Shown here: piece by piece, positions 21,990 to 30,958 of the stretch | How the letters are laid out: every line of letters starts with the position of its first letter | Numbering within the stretch: the first letter of the stretch is position 1 | Assembly: GCF_028309625.1 (NCBI RefSeq) | Contig: NZ_JAQMHR010000013.1 | Span: 1-35,547, forward strand | From: Trichococcus sp. K1Tr | GTDB lineage: Bacteria > Bacillota > Bacilli > Lactobacillales > Aerococcaceae | DNA: 35,547 nucleotides | Reading direction: 5' to 3' | Program-made: the position numbers and the translations under genes | The notes under the pieces: generated by a model | Told to the model about the DNA's origin: nothing | Seen by the model: only the letters and a program-made list of their open reading frames with translations | Database searches by the model: none

Positions 21990-22775
21990 ATGGGCTATAA
22001 GAACAATCAAACAGGTTACAGAGACGGGCTGTTGGAATCAAGAGCCGTCATAAAAAGAGCAAATTACGCGTTGATCCCGCATGATGGATTAGTGAAAAAC
22101 GTTGTTCCCGGATTTGAAAATTGCGAGGTCACCATTTTGGCTTCACAAAAATTGGGAGCAAGCTTTGTGGATTACATCATTTCGATGAAATCCGGCGGCA
22201 GAAACGTGCAAGGTTTCGGAGCTGAAGGCGTAGAAACCTTTGTTTACGTCGTTGACGGAAAATTGAAGGTAAGCGACGGTGCTGAGAGCCATGAGCTGGA
22301 GACCGGCGGCTATGCCTACTTGCCGGCTGGCGTGTTGATGCAGTTGGAAAACAACCAGGAAGCGGATACGGAAATCTTCCTTTACAAAAAACGCTACGAA
22401 ACTTTGGAAGGATACGAAGCGCGCAAGGTTGTGGGCAACATCAATGACTTGGTCCCTTCCGAATATGAAGGGATGAAGGATGTCTTGTTGTGGGATCTGT
22501 TGCCGACAGATATCGGTTTCGATATGAATTTCCATATCCTTTCGTTCGAACCGGGTGCTAGCCATGGCTACATCGAAACCCATGTGCAGGAACACGGGGC
22601 CTACATCCTGTCGGGCCAAGGCATGTACAACTTGGACAATGACTGGATGCCTGTAGAAAAAGGCGATTATATCTTCATGGGTGCCTATGTGCCGCAAGCC
22701 GCATATGCAGTCGGCAGAGGTGAGCCGTTGCGTTACGTCTATTCGAAGGACTGTAACCGCGACCCTAAAATTTGA
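21990..22775 (+). CDS. allE: (S)-ureidoglycine aminohydrolase
   Basis: A 261-residue bicupin enzyme that deaminates (S)-ureidoglycine to (S)-ureidoglycolate. It tracks E. coli AllE (YlbA) from the first residues: [42 protein letters not shown] and [12 protein letters not shown]. The C-terminal metal cupin has [21 protein letters not shown] (Glu and two His as ligands) and ends [11 protein letters not shown]. The ATG at 21990 matches the E. coli start and lies eight bases after AGGGTGG; a GTG at 21978 is less likely. It prevents ureidoglycine from decaying to glyoxylate without control. Confidence 0.95.
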   Translation: MGYKNNQTGYRDGLLESRAVIKRANYALIPHDGLVKNVVPGFENCEVTILASQKLGASFVDYIISMKSGGRNVQGFGAEGVETFVYVVDGKLKVSDGAESHELETGGYAYLPAGVLMQLENNQEADTEIFLYKKRYETLEGYEARKVVGNINDLVPSEYEGMKDVLLWDLLPTDIGFDMNFHILSFEPGASHGYIETHVQEHGAYILSGQGMYNLDNDWMPVEKGDYIFMGAYVPQAAYAVGRGEPLRYVYSKDCNRDPKI

Positions 22776-22792
22776 GGACAAGGAGCATACAA

Positions 22793-23878
22793 ATGGAAGG
22801 CACAGGAATAGAAGTTGAGGCGAAATTAGTGACTGTAATGCCTGATGAACTTCATCGACTGATCAAAAAAAAATTAGAGGGAGCAGGACTGTATCCTGAG
22901 CAAGCAAATGAGGTAGCCAACCACTTGGTGTTTGCGGATTCTTCCGGAATCCATTCCCACGGTGCCGTGCGCGTCGATTACTATGCCGAAAGGATCGCTA
23001 AAGGCGGAGTGACGCTTGAACCTAACGTTTCTTTCGAAAAGACAGGAGAAAGCACTGGGATTTTTCATGGCGATAACGGAATCGGCCAATATGTCGCGAA
23101 TCTCGGCCTGAAGGGAGCGATCGCCATGGCCAAGGAGTCGGGTGTTGCAGTGGTAGGGATTTCCAGAATGAGCCACAGCGGCGCACTGTCCTATTACGTG
23201 AAACAAGCAGCCGAACAGGATCTGATTGCGATCGCCATGTGCCAATCCGATCCGATGGTTGTTCCTTTCGGAGGTTCAGAAATTTATTACGGAACAAATC
23301 CGATTGCCTTTTCGGCGCCAAGGAAAAACGGTCCGCCGATCGTCTTCGATATGGCAACGACTGTACAGGCTTGGGGGAAAATCCTCGATGCCCGTTCAAA
23401 AAATAAAACCATACCGGATACCTGGGCAGTGGATAAAGATGGGAAACCGACAACAAATCCGCATGACGTCCATGGACTGCTGCCGATTTCGGGTCCAAAA
23501 GGGTACGGACTGATGATGATGATCGATATTTTATCAGGCGTGCTGTTGGGGCTGCCTTTCGGGAAGCATGTTTCTTCTATGTATGACCAAATTTCTGAAG
23601 GACGCAATCTCGGTCAACTATATATAATCATCGATCCAAAAAAATTCACGGACCTGGAGAGCTTCAAGGACAAAATCGAGACTACCGTGAGGGAATTGCA
23701 TGAGGTCAGACCGGCAGCCGGATTCGGTCAAGTCTATTATCCAGGCGAAATCAACCAGTTGAACTATGAAAAGCATCAGGAAAAAGGCATCCCAATCGAA
23801 GAGAGCATTTACGCTTATCTGAAAAGTGATCTGATTCATTTTGACCAATACGGCGGCAAAGGAGCTTTTGCGGAATAA
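22793..23878 (+). CDS. allD: Ureidoglycolate dehydrogenase
   Basis: A 361-residue NAD-dependent enzyme of the malate/L-lactate (LDH2) family that oxidises (S)-ureidoglycolate to oxalurate. Near-identical blocks to E. coli AllD are HSHGAVRVDYYAERIAKGG, VVGISRMSHSGALSYYV, MCQSDPMVVPFGG, DMATTVQAWGKILDAR and PKGYGLMMMIDILSGVLLG. The ATG at 22793 follows AAGGAG; relative to E. coli it adds about 14 N-terminal residues, so an internal GTG is conceivable. It is 17 bases after allE. Confidence 0.95.
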   Translation: MEGTGIEVEAKLVTVMPDELHRLIKKKLEGAGLYPEQANEVANHLVFADSSGIHSHGAVRVDYYAERIAKGGVTLEPNVSFEKTGESTGIFHGDNGIGQYVANLGLKGAIAMAKESGVAVVGISRMSHSGALSYYVKQAAEQDLIAIAMCQSDPMVVPFGGSEIYYGTNPIAFSAPRKNGPPIVFDMATTVQAWGKILDARSKNKTIPDTWAVDKDGKPTTNPHDVHGLLPISGPKGYGLMMMIDILSGVLLGLPFGKHVSSMYDQISEGRNLGQLYIIIDPKKFTDLESFKDKIETTVRELHEVRPAAGFGQVYYPGEINQLNYEKHQEKGIPIEESIYAYLKSDLIHFDQYGGKGAFAE

Positions 23879-23933
23879 GCATCTGATCGAAGCACACAAA
23901 AAGAAACGGGAAACCGGGGAAGAGAGGCAATCA

Positions 23934-25706
23934 ATGTTACACACAATCATCAAATCAAACAGCTACCAGGATTCCATCGTTTTGATGCTGTTGACGAATA
24001 AAATCAATACGGTCGCAGGCGTCACAAAAGTTTCCATCATGATGGGTACGCCTGCCAATAAAGATATCTTCAAAACGGGAGGGCTGTACACGCCGGAACT
24101 GGAGAAAGCATCATCGAACGATATGGCTGTCGTTCTGGAAGTGACGGATGAGGAAGTCATCGCTACAGTCATGGAAGAAATCGATCTTTTCCTGGAAGAG
24201 CAAGCTAAAGGGAACAGCGGCGCTTCAGTAGAGGAAACTGCACGGACATGGGATAAGGCTTTGGAAATGGCAAAGGATGCACAAGTCGCACTCTTCTCGA
24301 TTCCAGGCACGCATGCGGCACTTGAAATCGAACGCGCGTTGGATGCAGGTAAACATGTCTTCTGCTTCAGTGATAATGTTTCGATCGAAGATGAGAAGCG
24401 TCTGAAAATGAAGGCACACGAAAAAGGTCTGCTACTGATGGGGCCGGATTGTGGAACAGGAATCATCAACGGTATTCCCTTGGCGTTCACAAACGTCATC
24501 AGACCCGGAAAAATCGGTATTGTCGGTGCATCCGGAACAGGAATCCAGGAAGTTTCTACGCTTATCCATAAACTTGGAGGCGGCGTGACGACTGCTATCG
24601 GAACCGGTGGACGCGATCTGAAGGAAGCTATCGGCGGCATCACATTGATGGATGGTATCGTCACTTTGGAGCAAGATCCGAACACGGAAGTGATCGTCGT
24701 CATCTCCAAACCACCAGCAGCGAGTGTCAGGGACAGAGTGTTGGCGTTGCTTAGAAAAATCTCCAAGCCGGCCGTAACCATCTTCCTGGGTGAAAAACCA
24801 ACTTATCACGAACCTAATCTTTATCATGCCTATACGTTGGAGGAAGCGGCTGAGTTGGCTGTGAAATTAGTGAACAAAGAAACGATCGGTTCCGATTCTG
24901 ACGCAATCGATGTTCCTGCCATCAACTTCTCCGAAGAGCAAAAATACATCAAAGGCTATTATTCCGGCGGCACACTAGCCAATGAAGCGGCCATGCTGAT
25001 CAAAGATGGTCTTAGTTTGATAGGGGACGCTGAGAAGAAGGAAGGCTACATCCTGAAGAGCGAGGGCTATGAAGTCTTGGATCTGGGGGATGACATCTAT
25101 ACGCAAGGCAAACCGCATCCGATGATCGATCCGGAAAAACGCATCGAAATGATCAGACAAGCTGCGGATGATCCGAAGACAGCCATCATTTTGTTGGATA
25201 TTGTTTTGGGATACGGCTCACACATGGATATGGCCAGTGAATTGGTGCCGGCCATCAAGGAAGCGAAGTCGAAAGCCGCTGCTGAAGGCAGAGAGCTTGC
25301 GTTCGTTGCGACGATCGTAGGGACTGACGCTGATCCTCAAGACGGCCAAGCACAACAAAAAGTATTGGAAGATGCTGGAGTCATTATCCGGATGAGCAAC
25401 AACCAAGCTGTCCGCACGGCTTTGGCGATGCTGGGAATCCATATCCAAGACAACAAAAAGGGCCTGAAAGAAATCGATGCCCCTGCATTCACAGAAGAAT
25501 TAGCGCCTTCACAAGCTATGTTGGACCTTCTGCATGCGAAAGAATTTTTGAATATTGGTCTGCGCAGTTTCTCCGAAACCATCCGTGAAAACGGTGGGAA
25601 AGCGACGCAATTCGATTGGCGTCCGGTTGCGGGTGGCAACGTCACCTTGCAGAAAGCTTTGTATTACTTGAATAATTATAAAACTGAACAAACAGATAGC
25701 ATATAA
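23934..25706 (+). CDS. allF: FdrA/AllF family protein, oxalurate (oxamate) carbamoyltransferase subunit
   Basis: A 590-residue FdrA-family protein related to succinyl-CoA synthetase alpha subunits. The CoA-ligase-like core shows MGPDCGTGIINGIPLAF, IGIVGASGTGIQE, GTGGRDLKEAIGG and VISKPPA, with a second lobe with VLDLGDDIYTQGKPHPMIDP and the end block NIGLRSFSETI. In E. coli, fdrA-ylbE-ylbF (allFGH) have been linked to the oxamate carbamoyltransferase that splits oxalurate with phosphate into oxamate and carbamoyl phosphate. The same trio, followed by a carbamate kinase, occurs here. The ATG at 23934 follows AGAGAGG and matches the E. coli start (M-[IL]-H-x-[FI]-I-K). Confidence 0.9.
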   Translation: MLHTIIKSNSYQDSIVLMLLTNKINTVAGVTKVSIMMGTPANKDIFKTGGLYTPELEKASSNDMAVVLEVTDEEVIATVMEEIDLFLEEQAKGNSGASVEETARTWDKALEMAKDAQVALFSIPGTHAALEIERALDAGKHVFCFSDNVSIEDEKRLKMKAHEKGLLLMGPDCGTGIINGIPLAFTNVIRPGKIGIVGASGTGIQEVSTLIHKLGGGVTTAIGTGGRDLKEAIGGITLMDGIVTLEQDPNTEVIVVISKPPAASVRDRVLALLRKISKPAVTIFLGEKPTYHEPNLYHAYTLEEAAELAVKLVNKETIGSDSDAIDVPAINFSEEQKYIKGYYSGGTLANEAAMLIKDGLSLIGDAEKKEGYILKSEGYEVLDLGDDIYTQGKPHPMIDPEKRIEMIRQAADDPKTAIILLDIVLGYGSHMDMASELVPAIKEAKSKAAAEGRELAFVATIVGTDADPQDGQAQQKVLEDAGVIIRMSNNQAVRTALAMLGIHIQDNKKGLKEIDAPAFTEELAPSQAMLDLLHAKEFLNIGLRSFSETIRENGGKATQFDWRPVAGGNVTLQKALYYLNNYKTEQTDSI

Positions 25707-25722
25707 GGGAGGAAAAACAAGG

Positions 25723-26988
25723 ATGCATTATCAAACGATTGATGAAGCTAATCAAGCAGTAGCTGCTAAAATTGTCGCTGGATCCCCTTTCTTAGTGGAT
25801 GTTGTACCAGCAAAATCAGTGATCAAAGAATTTAACGAAGGGAAAGTCCTGCTGCATGCAGGACCACCCATCAAATATGAGCAAATGGTCGACCCAATCC
25901 AAGGTGCCTGCGTGGGGGCAGCACTTTTTGAAGGCTGGGCAGAAAACGAAGCCGATGCCAGAAAGTTATTGGAATCCGGAGAGGTTACCTTGATTCCTTG
26001 TCATCATGTCAATGCGGTCGGTCCGATGGGCGGAATCACTTCGGCAAATATGGCGGTCCTGATTGTGGAAAACAGAACGGATGGCAACCGTGCTTTCTGC
26101 ACGATGAATGAGGGGATTGGTGCAGTGCTGCGTTTCGGAGCCTATTCTGATGAAGTAATCACTCGTTTGCGTTGGATGCGCGATGTCTTGGGCCCGACCT
26201 TAAGCAAAGCGCTGCAAACCAAACCAAGCGGATTGAACGTGAATGTATTGGTTGCTAAAGCAATCGCCATGGGGGATGAATTCCACCAAAGAAACATTGC
26301 CGCATCATTGGCCTTTTTGAAGGAAATGGCACCTATCATTGTCGGGCTGGATATGGATCAGCGAGAAAAAGAACAGGTCATGCAATTCTTGGCGGACACT
26401 GACCAATTCTTCCTTAACATCATGATGGCAGCAGCCAAAGCGGTCCTGGATGGCGCAAGGACTATCCAAGAGGGTACGATCGTCACCGCAATGTGCCGCA
26501 ATGGCTATGAATTCGGTATCCGTATCGCCGGAATGGGGGATGAATGGTTCACAGGACCGGTCAACACACCGCAAGGACTTTATTTTTCAGGCTTCAGTGA
26601 AGACGATGCTGCTCCGGATATGGGGGACAGTGCCATCACTGAGACGTTCGGTGTCGGTGGTATGGCGATGATCGCAGCTCCTGCAGTTACGCGTTTCGTA
26701 GGCAGCGGCGGATTCCAGGATGCGCTACAGACAAGCAATGAAATGCGCGAAATCTGTATCGACCAAAATCCGAACTTCTCCGTACCGACATGGGATTTCC
26801 AAGGTATCTGCCTAGGCATCGACGCCCGTAAGGTCGTTGAAACAGGCATCACGCCGGTCATCAATACCGGTATCGCCAACAAGAAGGCTGGATTGGGCCA
26901 AATCGGAGCGGGAACGGTGCATCCGCCGATCGCATGTTTCGAAAAAGCCGTATTGGCGTATGCAAAAAAAATGGGTTTCCAGGAATAA
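25723..26988 (+). CDS. allG: YlbE/AllG family (DUF1116), oxalurate carbamoyltransferase subunit
   Basis: A 421-residue DUF1116 protein. Recognisable blocks are VLLHAGPPIKYEQM, PCHHVNAVGPMGGITSANM, NEGIGAVLRFGA, VTAMCRNGYEFGIR and NTGIANKKAGLGQIGAGTV. It is glycine- and histidine-rich in likely active-site loops, but I know no assigned catalytic residues. It follows allF by 16 bases with GGGAGG before the ATG. Its constant company with FdrA and DUF2877 proteins supports one multi-subunit enzyme. Confidence 0.9.
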   Translation: MHYQTIDEANQAVAAKIVAGSPFLVDVVPAKSVIKEFNEGKVLLHAGPPIKYEQMVDPIQGACVGAALFEGWAENEADARKLLESGEVTLIPCHHVNAVGPMGGITSANMAVLIVENRTDGNRAFCTMNEGIGAVLRFGAYSDEVITRLRWMRDVLGPTLSKALQTKPSGLNVNVLVAKAIAMGDEFHQRNIAASLAFLKEMAPIIVGLDMDQREKEQVMQFLADTDQFFLNIMMAAAKAVLDGARTIQEGTIVTAMCRNGYEFGIRIAGMGDEWFTGPVNTPQGLYFSGFSEDDAAPDMGDSAITETFGVGGMAMIAAPAVTRFVGSGGFQDALQTSNEMREICIDQNPNFSVPTWDFQGICLGIDARKVVETGITPVINTGIANKKAGLGQIGAGTVHPPIACFEKAVLAYAKKMGFQE

Positions 26989-27006
26989 CAAAGGGGGATG
27001 GTCGCA

Positions 27007-27906
27007 GTGTTCATAAAGGCAGCTTACCATGACGAACGCTTGACGGACACGCTGCACAATAAGAGCACTTGGCGCGTCCATAGCCTTTTCAATAAAAGTT
27101 TGAATATTCAAAGCGCTGATCAGGAAAATCTGATGCTGATAGCAGGCACTGCCTCACCGCGGTTGCCGAAAGCGCTATATCTTCCGGATGACATGTTGGG
27201 GAAACTGGTTGGAATCGTTCAACCCGGGCAAACCGTCTCCATCTCGGACGGCAGGCTGATTTTCGACGGATGCACCGTTGTTGCTGATGGAACACCGCAG
27301 TATCAGTCCCGCTATGCAACGGAACGAGGTTTGCATCAGGGCAGTTTGCGATATTACGTGGCATTGATGGCAAAAATAGAAAAGTTGAACGGTTTCGATT
27401 TCATGATGGCTGACTTGACGCGGGATTCATTTTTAGCGAATACCCCGGAAGGCAATCATATCCTGCGGCTGTATTCGGGTGACGCGGGAAAAAGAACCGA
27501 GGCGATAAGTTACTTCATCGGCAGAGGTAAAGGGTTGACGCCGTCCGGTGACGATCTTCTGGTGGGCGCTTTGGCAGCCGATCAGCTTCTGGGGATGCTC
27601 CCGTCAGATACGGAAGGCCGTATCAGGAAGCGGTTATCGCAAACTCCGAAGCCGACTACAACAGTAAGTGAGCACTATCTGGCGTGCGCCTTGGAGGGTC
27701 TTTATAACGAGCCCATCCATCGTTTGCTGCACGTTTTGCGGCAGGAAAGTGAAGAAAAAGCCATAGAAGAATGCATCAAACACATAATGGCTATCGGACA
27801 TACGTCCGGAATGGATATGTTGACAGGCCTTACGGGTGCCCTGTTAGTATGGAACAGATTTGAAGGAGGGTACAATCAATGGCGAAAAGAGTTGTCATCG
27901 CTTTAG
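27007..27906 (+). CDS. allH: YlbF/AllH family (DUF2877), oxalurate carbamoyltransferase subunit
   Basis: About 299 residues. The DUF2877 signature IGRGKGLTPSGDDLLVG lies in the middle; AIGHTSGMDMLTGLTGALL is near the end. Both match E. coli YlbF (GKGPGLTPSHDD, LGHTSGADTL). The GTG at 27007 is preferred because AAAGGGGG ends nine bases before it; an ATG at 26998 is directly next to that site. The 3' end overlaps the carbamate kinase gene by 28 bases. Confidence 0.85.
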   Translation: MFIKAAYHDERLTDTLHNKSTWRVHSLFNKSLNIQSADQENLMLIAGTASPRLPKALYLPDDMLGKLVGIVQPGQTVSISDGRLIFDGCTVVADGTPQYQSRYATERGLHQGSLRYYVALMAKIEKLNGFDFMMADLTRDSFLANTPEGNHILRLYSGDAGKRTEAISYFIGRGKGLTPSGDDLLVGALAADQLLGMLPSDTEGRIRKRLSQTPKPTTTVSEHYLACALEGLYNEPIHRLLHVLRQESEEKAIEECIKHIMAIGHTSGMDMLTGLTGALLVWNRFEGGYNQWRKELSSL

Positions 27907-28820
27907 GCGGGAATGCAATCCTGCGTCCGAACCAAGAAGCGACGTTTGATAACCAGATGCACAATATCAAGATGAGTGCGGAGCTGATTGCGAAAATAGA
28001 AAAATTGGATTATGAAATCGTGGTGACGCACGGAAATGGTCCGCAGGTAGGGAACATCCTGCGCCAAAATGAGGAAGCAAAGGCTGTCGTACCGCAGATG
28101 CCGTTGGATGTCTGCAGCGCAGAATCGCAAGGCTTCATCGGATATATGATGGAACAATCTTTGAAAAATGCTTTGCATGAGGAAGAGTTGACGAGCAGTG
28201 TATTGACGTTATTGACGCAAACTGAGGTATCGCCGGATGATCCTGCGTTCGATAATCCTACAAAACCGATCGGAGTCTTCTATTCTGAGGATGAAGCCGA
28301 GTTGTTGTCTGAAGAGAAAGGTTGGATCATGATGGAAGATGCCGGAAGAGGCTACCGTAGGGTTGTTCCTTCCCCTCAACCTCAAAAAATCCATGGCGTG
28401 GAGTCCATCTTGAAGTTATTGAAACAAAATACGATCGTAATCGCAGGCGGAGGCGGTGGAATCCCTGTAGTCCGCAATAAAATCGGGCAAATATCAGGAA
28501 TTGAAGCCGTAATCGACAAAGATCGCACCGGCAAGAAGTTGGCGGAACAACTGGATGCCGATGTATTCATGATGCTGACGGATGTCAGCAATGTCTACAT
28601 CAATTACGGGAAACCGAACCAAGAAAAACTTGAAGAAATTTCCGTTTTGAAAGCGAAACAATATTTGGATGAGGGCCAGTTTGCGGACGGCAGTATGGGT
28701 CCAAAAATGGAAGCAGCCATCGACTTTGCTTTGCAAGGTAAAAAAGCCATCATCTGTTCATTGGACCAAGCAGCTGAAGCCTTATCCGGTTTTGCGGGTA
28801 CGCGCATCGTCAACAGTTAA
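27879..28820 (+). CDS. allK: Carbamate kinase
   Basis: A 313-residue amino-acid-kinase-fold enzyme: carbamoyl phosphate + ADP gives ATP + carbamate (then CO2 and ammonia). Motifs are VIALGGNAIL, VVTHGNGPQVGNI, GRGYRRVVPSP, IAGGGGGIPV, VIDKDRTG and DGSMGPKMEA. Elsewhere it would be called arcC; with allFGH directly upstream and no arginine deiminase genes, it is the ATP-yielding last step of ureide fermentation (E. coli YbcF/AllK position). GAAGGAGGG precedes the ATG inside the end of allH. Last gene of the unit. Confidence 0.94.
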   Translation: MAKRVVIALGGNAILRPNQEATFDNQMHNIKMSAELIAKIEKLDYEIVVTHGNGPQVGNILRQNEEAKAVVPQMPLDVCSAESQGFIGYMMEQSLKNALHEEELTSSVLTLLTQTEVSPDDPAFDNPTKPIGVFYSEDEAELLSEEKGWIMMEDAGRGYRRVVPSPQPQKIHGVESILKLLKQNTIVIAGGGGGIPVVRNKIGQISGIEAVIDKDRTGKKLAEQLDADVFMMLTDVSNVYINYGKPNQEKLEEISVLKAKQYLDEGQFADGSMGPKMEAAIDFALQGKKAIICSLDQAAEALSGFAGTRIVNS

Positions 28821-28830
28821 ATGAAGAAAT

Positions 28831-28869
28831 AAAAAACAGGAGGTTGTCCAGAGGCTATCTCCTGTTTTT
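28831..28869 (+). terminator. Terminator of the allC-allK operon
   Basis: AAAAACAGGAG (28832-28842) pairs with CTCCTGTTTTT (28859-28869) and ends in its own T run. Confidence 0.85.
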
Positions 28870-28903
28870 GTTGTGCGACCAACACGGACCAGCACGGCGA
28901 AAT

Positions 28904-28930
28904 AGCCCGCCAAAAGCAATTTGGCGGGCT
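28904..28930. repeat. Perfect GC-rich hairpin
   Basis: AGCCCGCCAAA (28904-28914) and TTTGGCGGGCT (28920-28930) form an 11-bp stem around a 5-base loop. It looks like a terminator stem but has no T tract on either side. Confidence 0.6.
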
Positions 28931-28950
28931 TAAATGCAACGCTCCACACA

Positions 28951-28985
28951 AAATAACCTTCCCAAAGCTGTTCGGAAGGTTATTT
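28951..28985. terminator. Terminator-like hairpin, possibly for the minus-strand pucR gene
   Basis: AAATAACCTTCC (28951-28962) and GGAAGGTTATTT (28974-28985) pair perfectly for 12 bp around an 11-base loop. Read on the minus strand it ends in TTT only, so termination strength is uncertain. Confidence 0.5.
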
Positions 28986-29001
28986 GTTGTATGAAGCAGC
29001 C

Positions 29002-29152
29002 GATTTTACCCGGGATTTGTCACACTCTACGCAAACGTGTTCTGAATCCCAGAAATCTGTGCCTAAGCTGCGATTACGTCACGGACAAAAAGCGTCCGTT
29101 CTCGTAATCGCCTCTTAGTGCTCGATTTCTACCCGGGATTCATCACACTCTA
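29002..29152. repeat. Three-copy repeat that folds into a very long hairpin
   Basis: A 28-29 base unit (core ACCCGGGATT...TCACACTCTA) occurs in direct orientation at 29002-29029 and 29124-29152, and as a diverged inverted copy at 29037-29057. The inverted copy pairs with the second direct copy: GTGT/ACAC, GAATCCC/GGGATTC, AGAAATC/GATTTCT. Inside this lie CTAAG/CTTAG, GCGATTACG (29070-29078)/CGTAATCGC (29103-29111) and ACGGAC/GTCCGT, for about 38 bp in all. The first direct copy can compete for the same strand. Together with the hairpins at 28831-28985, it fills the 329-base gap; no gene is seen there. Confidence 0.6.
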
Positions 29153-30781
29153 TTCGTCGTCCTGGGACAGTTCCAGTGCCAACCTTAGGTTTAGGCTGAA
29201 GTTTGGGTCATCGATCGGTGTTCCGAGTATCTCTTCGCAATGGTTGATTCTGTACTTCACTGTGTTGCGGTGTATGAACATCGCTTTTGACGTGCGCGTG
29301 ATTTCGCATTGGTAGTCAAGGTAGGTTTTCAGCGTCCGGCGCAATTCGATCATGGCATCTTCTTCAGGATAGGCCAGTTCGTGGAGAACCGATTGGCAGA
29401 AATATTTGATTTCGTCCGACTGCATCCTTTCGAACAGGCTAAGCATGCCTTGCGGGCGATAATAGCTGATGCGCGGCTGTGGATCTTTGGCAAACCCTTC
29501 ATCGAAAGCTATCTTTGCTTCAATGTAGGAATTGGCGATCATATCGATTTTTTCATAAGGATGACCATAGGAGAACGCCAAGGAAATCGGAAGGACCTTC
29601 TCGAGTTCTTCTGCAGTTGTCCGCAGGATATCATCTATCGCTTCATTTTTGGACTGCAGCAAAAGAAGCAGATGGTTTGTATTTTTCATCGGGAAAAGCA
29701 AGGCGTCCCGGAAGTGGAAAGCCAGTGCGTCGGAAAGCCATTGGTTGACCAATTGAATTTTTTCCCGGCTCAATTTATCTTTGAAGATCGAACTCTTTTC
29801 GTTCCGGCAATTGATGTAAATAACTTGATAATAGTGGGAATTGATGATGCCAAAGCTTTGCCCAAGGTCGAGCCAATTTTTTTGCTTGAGTGTTGGAGTT
29901 TGTTGGTTTTCTATCAATTGTTTGAAATAGTCACTGCGGATATCCTGTTTTGATTCCTCCACTTTAAGGTTTTTGTAGATGACAAACGATAAAACCATGG
30001 AGGCCTGATCAACCGCAAATTCCGATACGGGATAAGGGATCTGTTCTGGTCTTAAAATGATCAAATAGTACGGGAAATAGTTGTTCGCACGGATCGGATA
30101 GATGGAAATTTGCATCTCTTGGTTGTCCATATCGGTTATCAAAAAAGAATCCGTTGTGTCTGCCGAAAGATGCGGCTTTTTCTCATGCACTTGCCCCACA
30201 TAATATTCGGCAGGCTTGCTGGATTGGGTGAAATGCTTGGAATGGGCGATCACTTGCCTGAAAGGATTCAGCAGGATGACCGGGGTTTTGATCATTTTTC
30301 CGAAATCGGAAATGAAGCGCGCAATGCTCGCGTCGTTCATCAGCAGGTTCGAAAAACGCTTTTGGATGTCCAAAGCGTAGCTCATCTGTTCTGTCTTTTG
30401 GTTCCACAAATAGTTCAGCATTTGATGGGATAGTGTCCCGAGCGGGGTCGTGCTTGGAATTTGGATCAAAGGGAAACGCACCGAATTGGCATAATTGATG
30501 ATGGCCTGATCGATTTCCGGAAGGAAGCGGCCGACTTTTATACCCAGTCCAGCAGCGTTCACACGCATCAAAGAATCGATCAAAGGGATCAACCCTTGTT
30601 GGTCATTTTTGTAGCTCATGGCAGTCGTCAGCAAAAAAACATCCTTTGGAATGTAAAAGGCAACGTCAGGCGTCTCGGATATTTCGATGCTCGTCACTGC
30701 ATGAGACAGATCTGCTCCTGCATTGAGCACTTTGAGATCGGAGAAGCGGGGCAAATCCAGCAGTTCTTTCATTGTAGTCAT
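29150..30781 (-). CDS. PucR-family purine catabolism regulator
   Basis: A 543-residue regulator. The N-terminal PucR domain (about 1-130) begins MTTMKELLDLPRFSDLKVLNAG. A central sensory region and a GGDEF-like CdaR domain follow. The C-terminal HTH_30 helix-turn-helix carries TLKTYLDYQCEITRTSKAMF and IHRNTVKYRINHCEEILG. In B. subtilis PucR activates purine and ureide genes in response to allantoin-type inducers. Divergent placement next to pucG, pucI and allB suggests the same here. AGGAGGG precedes the ATG. The stop codon lies in the repeat described at 29002-29152. Confidence 0.9.
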   Translation of the reverse strand: MTTMKELLDLPRFSDLKVLNAGADLSHAVTSIEISETPDVAFYIPKDVFLLTTAMSYKNDQQGLIPLIDSLMRVNAAGLGIKVGRFLPEIDQAIINYANSVRFPLIQIPSTTPLGTLSHQMLNYLWNQKTEQMSYALDIQKRFSNLLMNDASIARFISDFGKMIKTPVILLNPFRQVIAHSKHFTQSSKPAEYYVGQVHEKKPHLSADTTDSFLITDMDNQEMQISIYPIRANNYFPYYLIILRPEQIPYPVSEFAVDQASMVLSFVIYKNLKVEESKQDIRSDYFKQLIENQQTPTLKQKNWLDLGQSFGIINSHYYQVIYINCRNEKSSIFKDKLSREKIQLVNQWLSDALAFHFRDALLFPMKNTNHLLLLLQSKNEAIDDILRTTAEELEKVLPISLAFSYGHPYEKIDMIANSYIEAKIAFDEGFAKDPQPRISYYRPQGMLSLFERMQSDEIKYFCQSVLHELAYPEEDAMIELRRTLKTYLDYQCEITRTSKAMFIHRNTVKYRINHCEEILGTPIDDPNFSLNLRLALELSQDDE

Positions 30782-30896
30782 TAAAAACCCTCCTAGTGGC
30801 TTTAATTTTAATTGAAACCGCCATCATCATCAAGTGTTTATTTGGGCATAATCTACAAATTTCATATCATTTTGTTCATAACATACAATGACATTT

Positions 30897-30926
30897 TTGC
30901 TGAGAGTGGTAGGATGTAAGTAAATT
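30897..30926 (+). promoter_or_regulatory. Candidate promoter of pucG
   Basis: TTGCTG (30897-30902), 18-base spacer, TAAATT (30921-30926), in the 177-base divergent region shared with pucR. An activator-dependent, imperfect promoter would fit PucR control. Confidence 0.35.
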
Positions 30927-30958
30927 ATCAGACTAATATTCAATCTGGAGGAATAGTT

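Noticed and set aside
27879-28820. Arginine deiminase pathway assignment for the carbamate kinase
   Set aside because: No arcA, arcB or arcD genes lie nearby, while allFGH precede it directly, so ureide breakdown is the better context.
29309-29953. 214-residue plus-strand frame inside pucR
   Set aside because: Antisense shadow of a complete PucR protein with recognisable N- and C-terminal domains.
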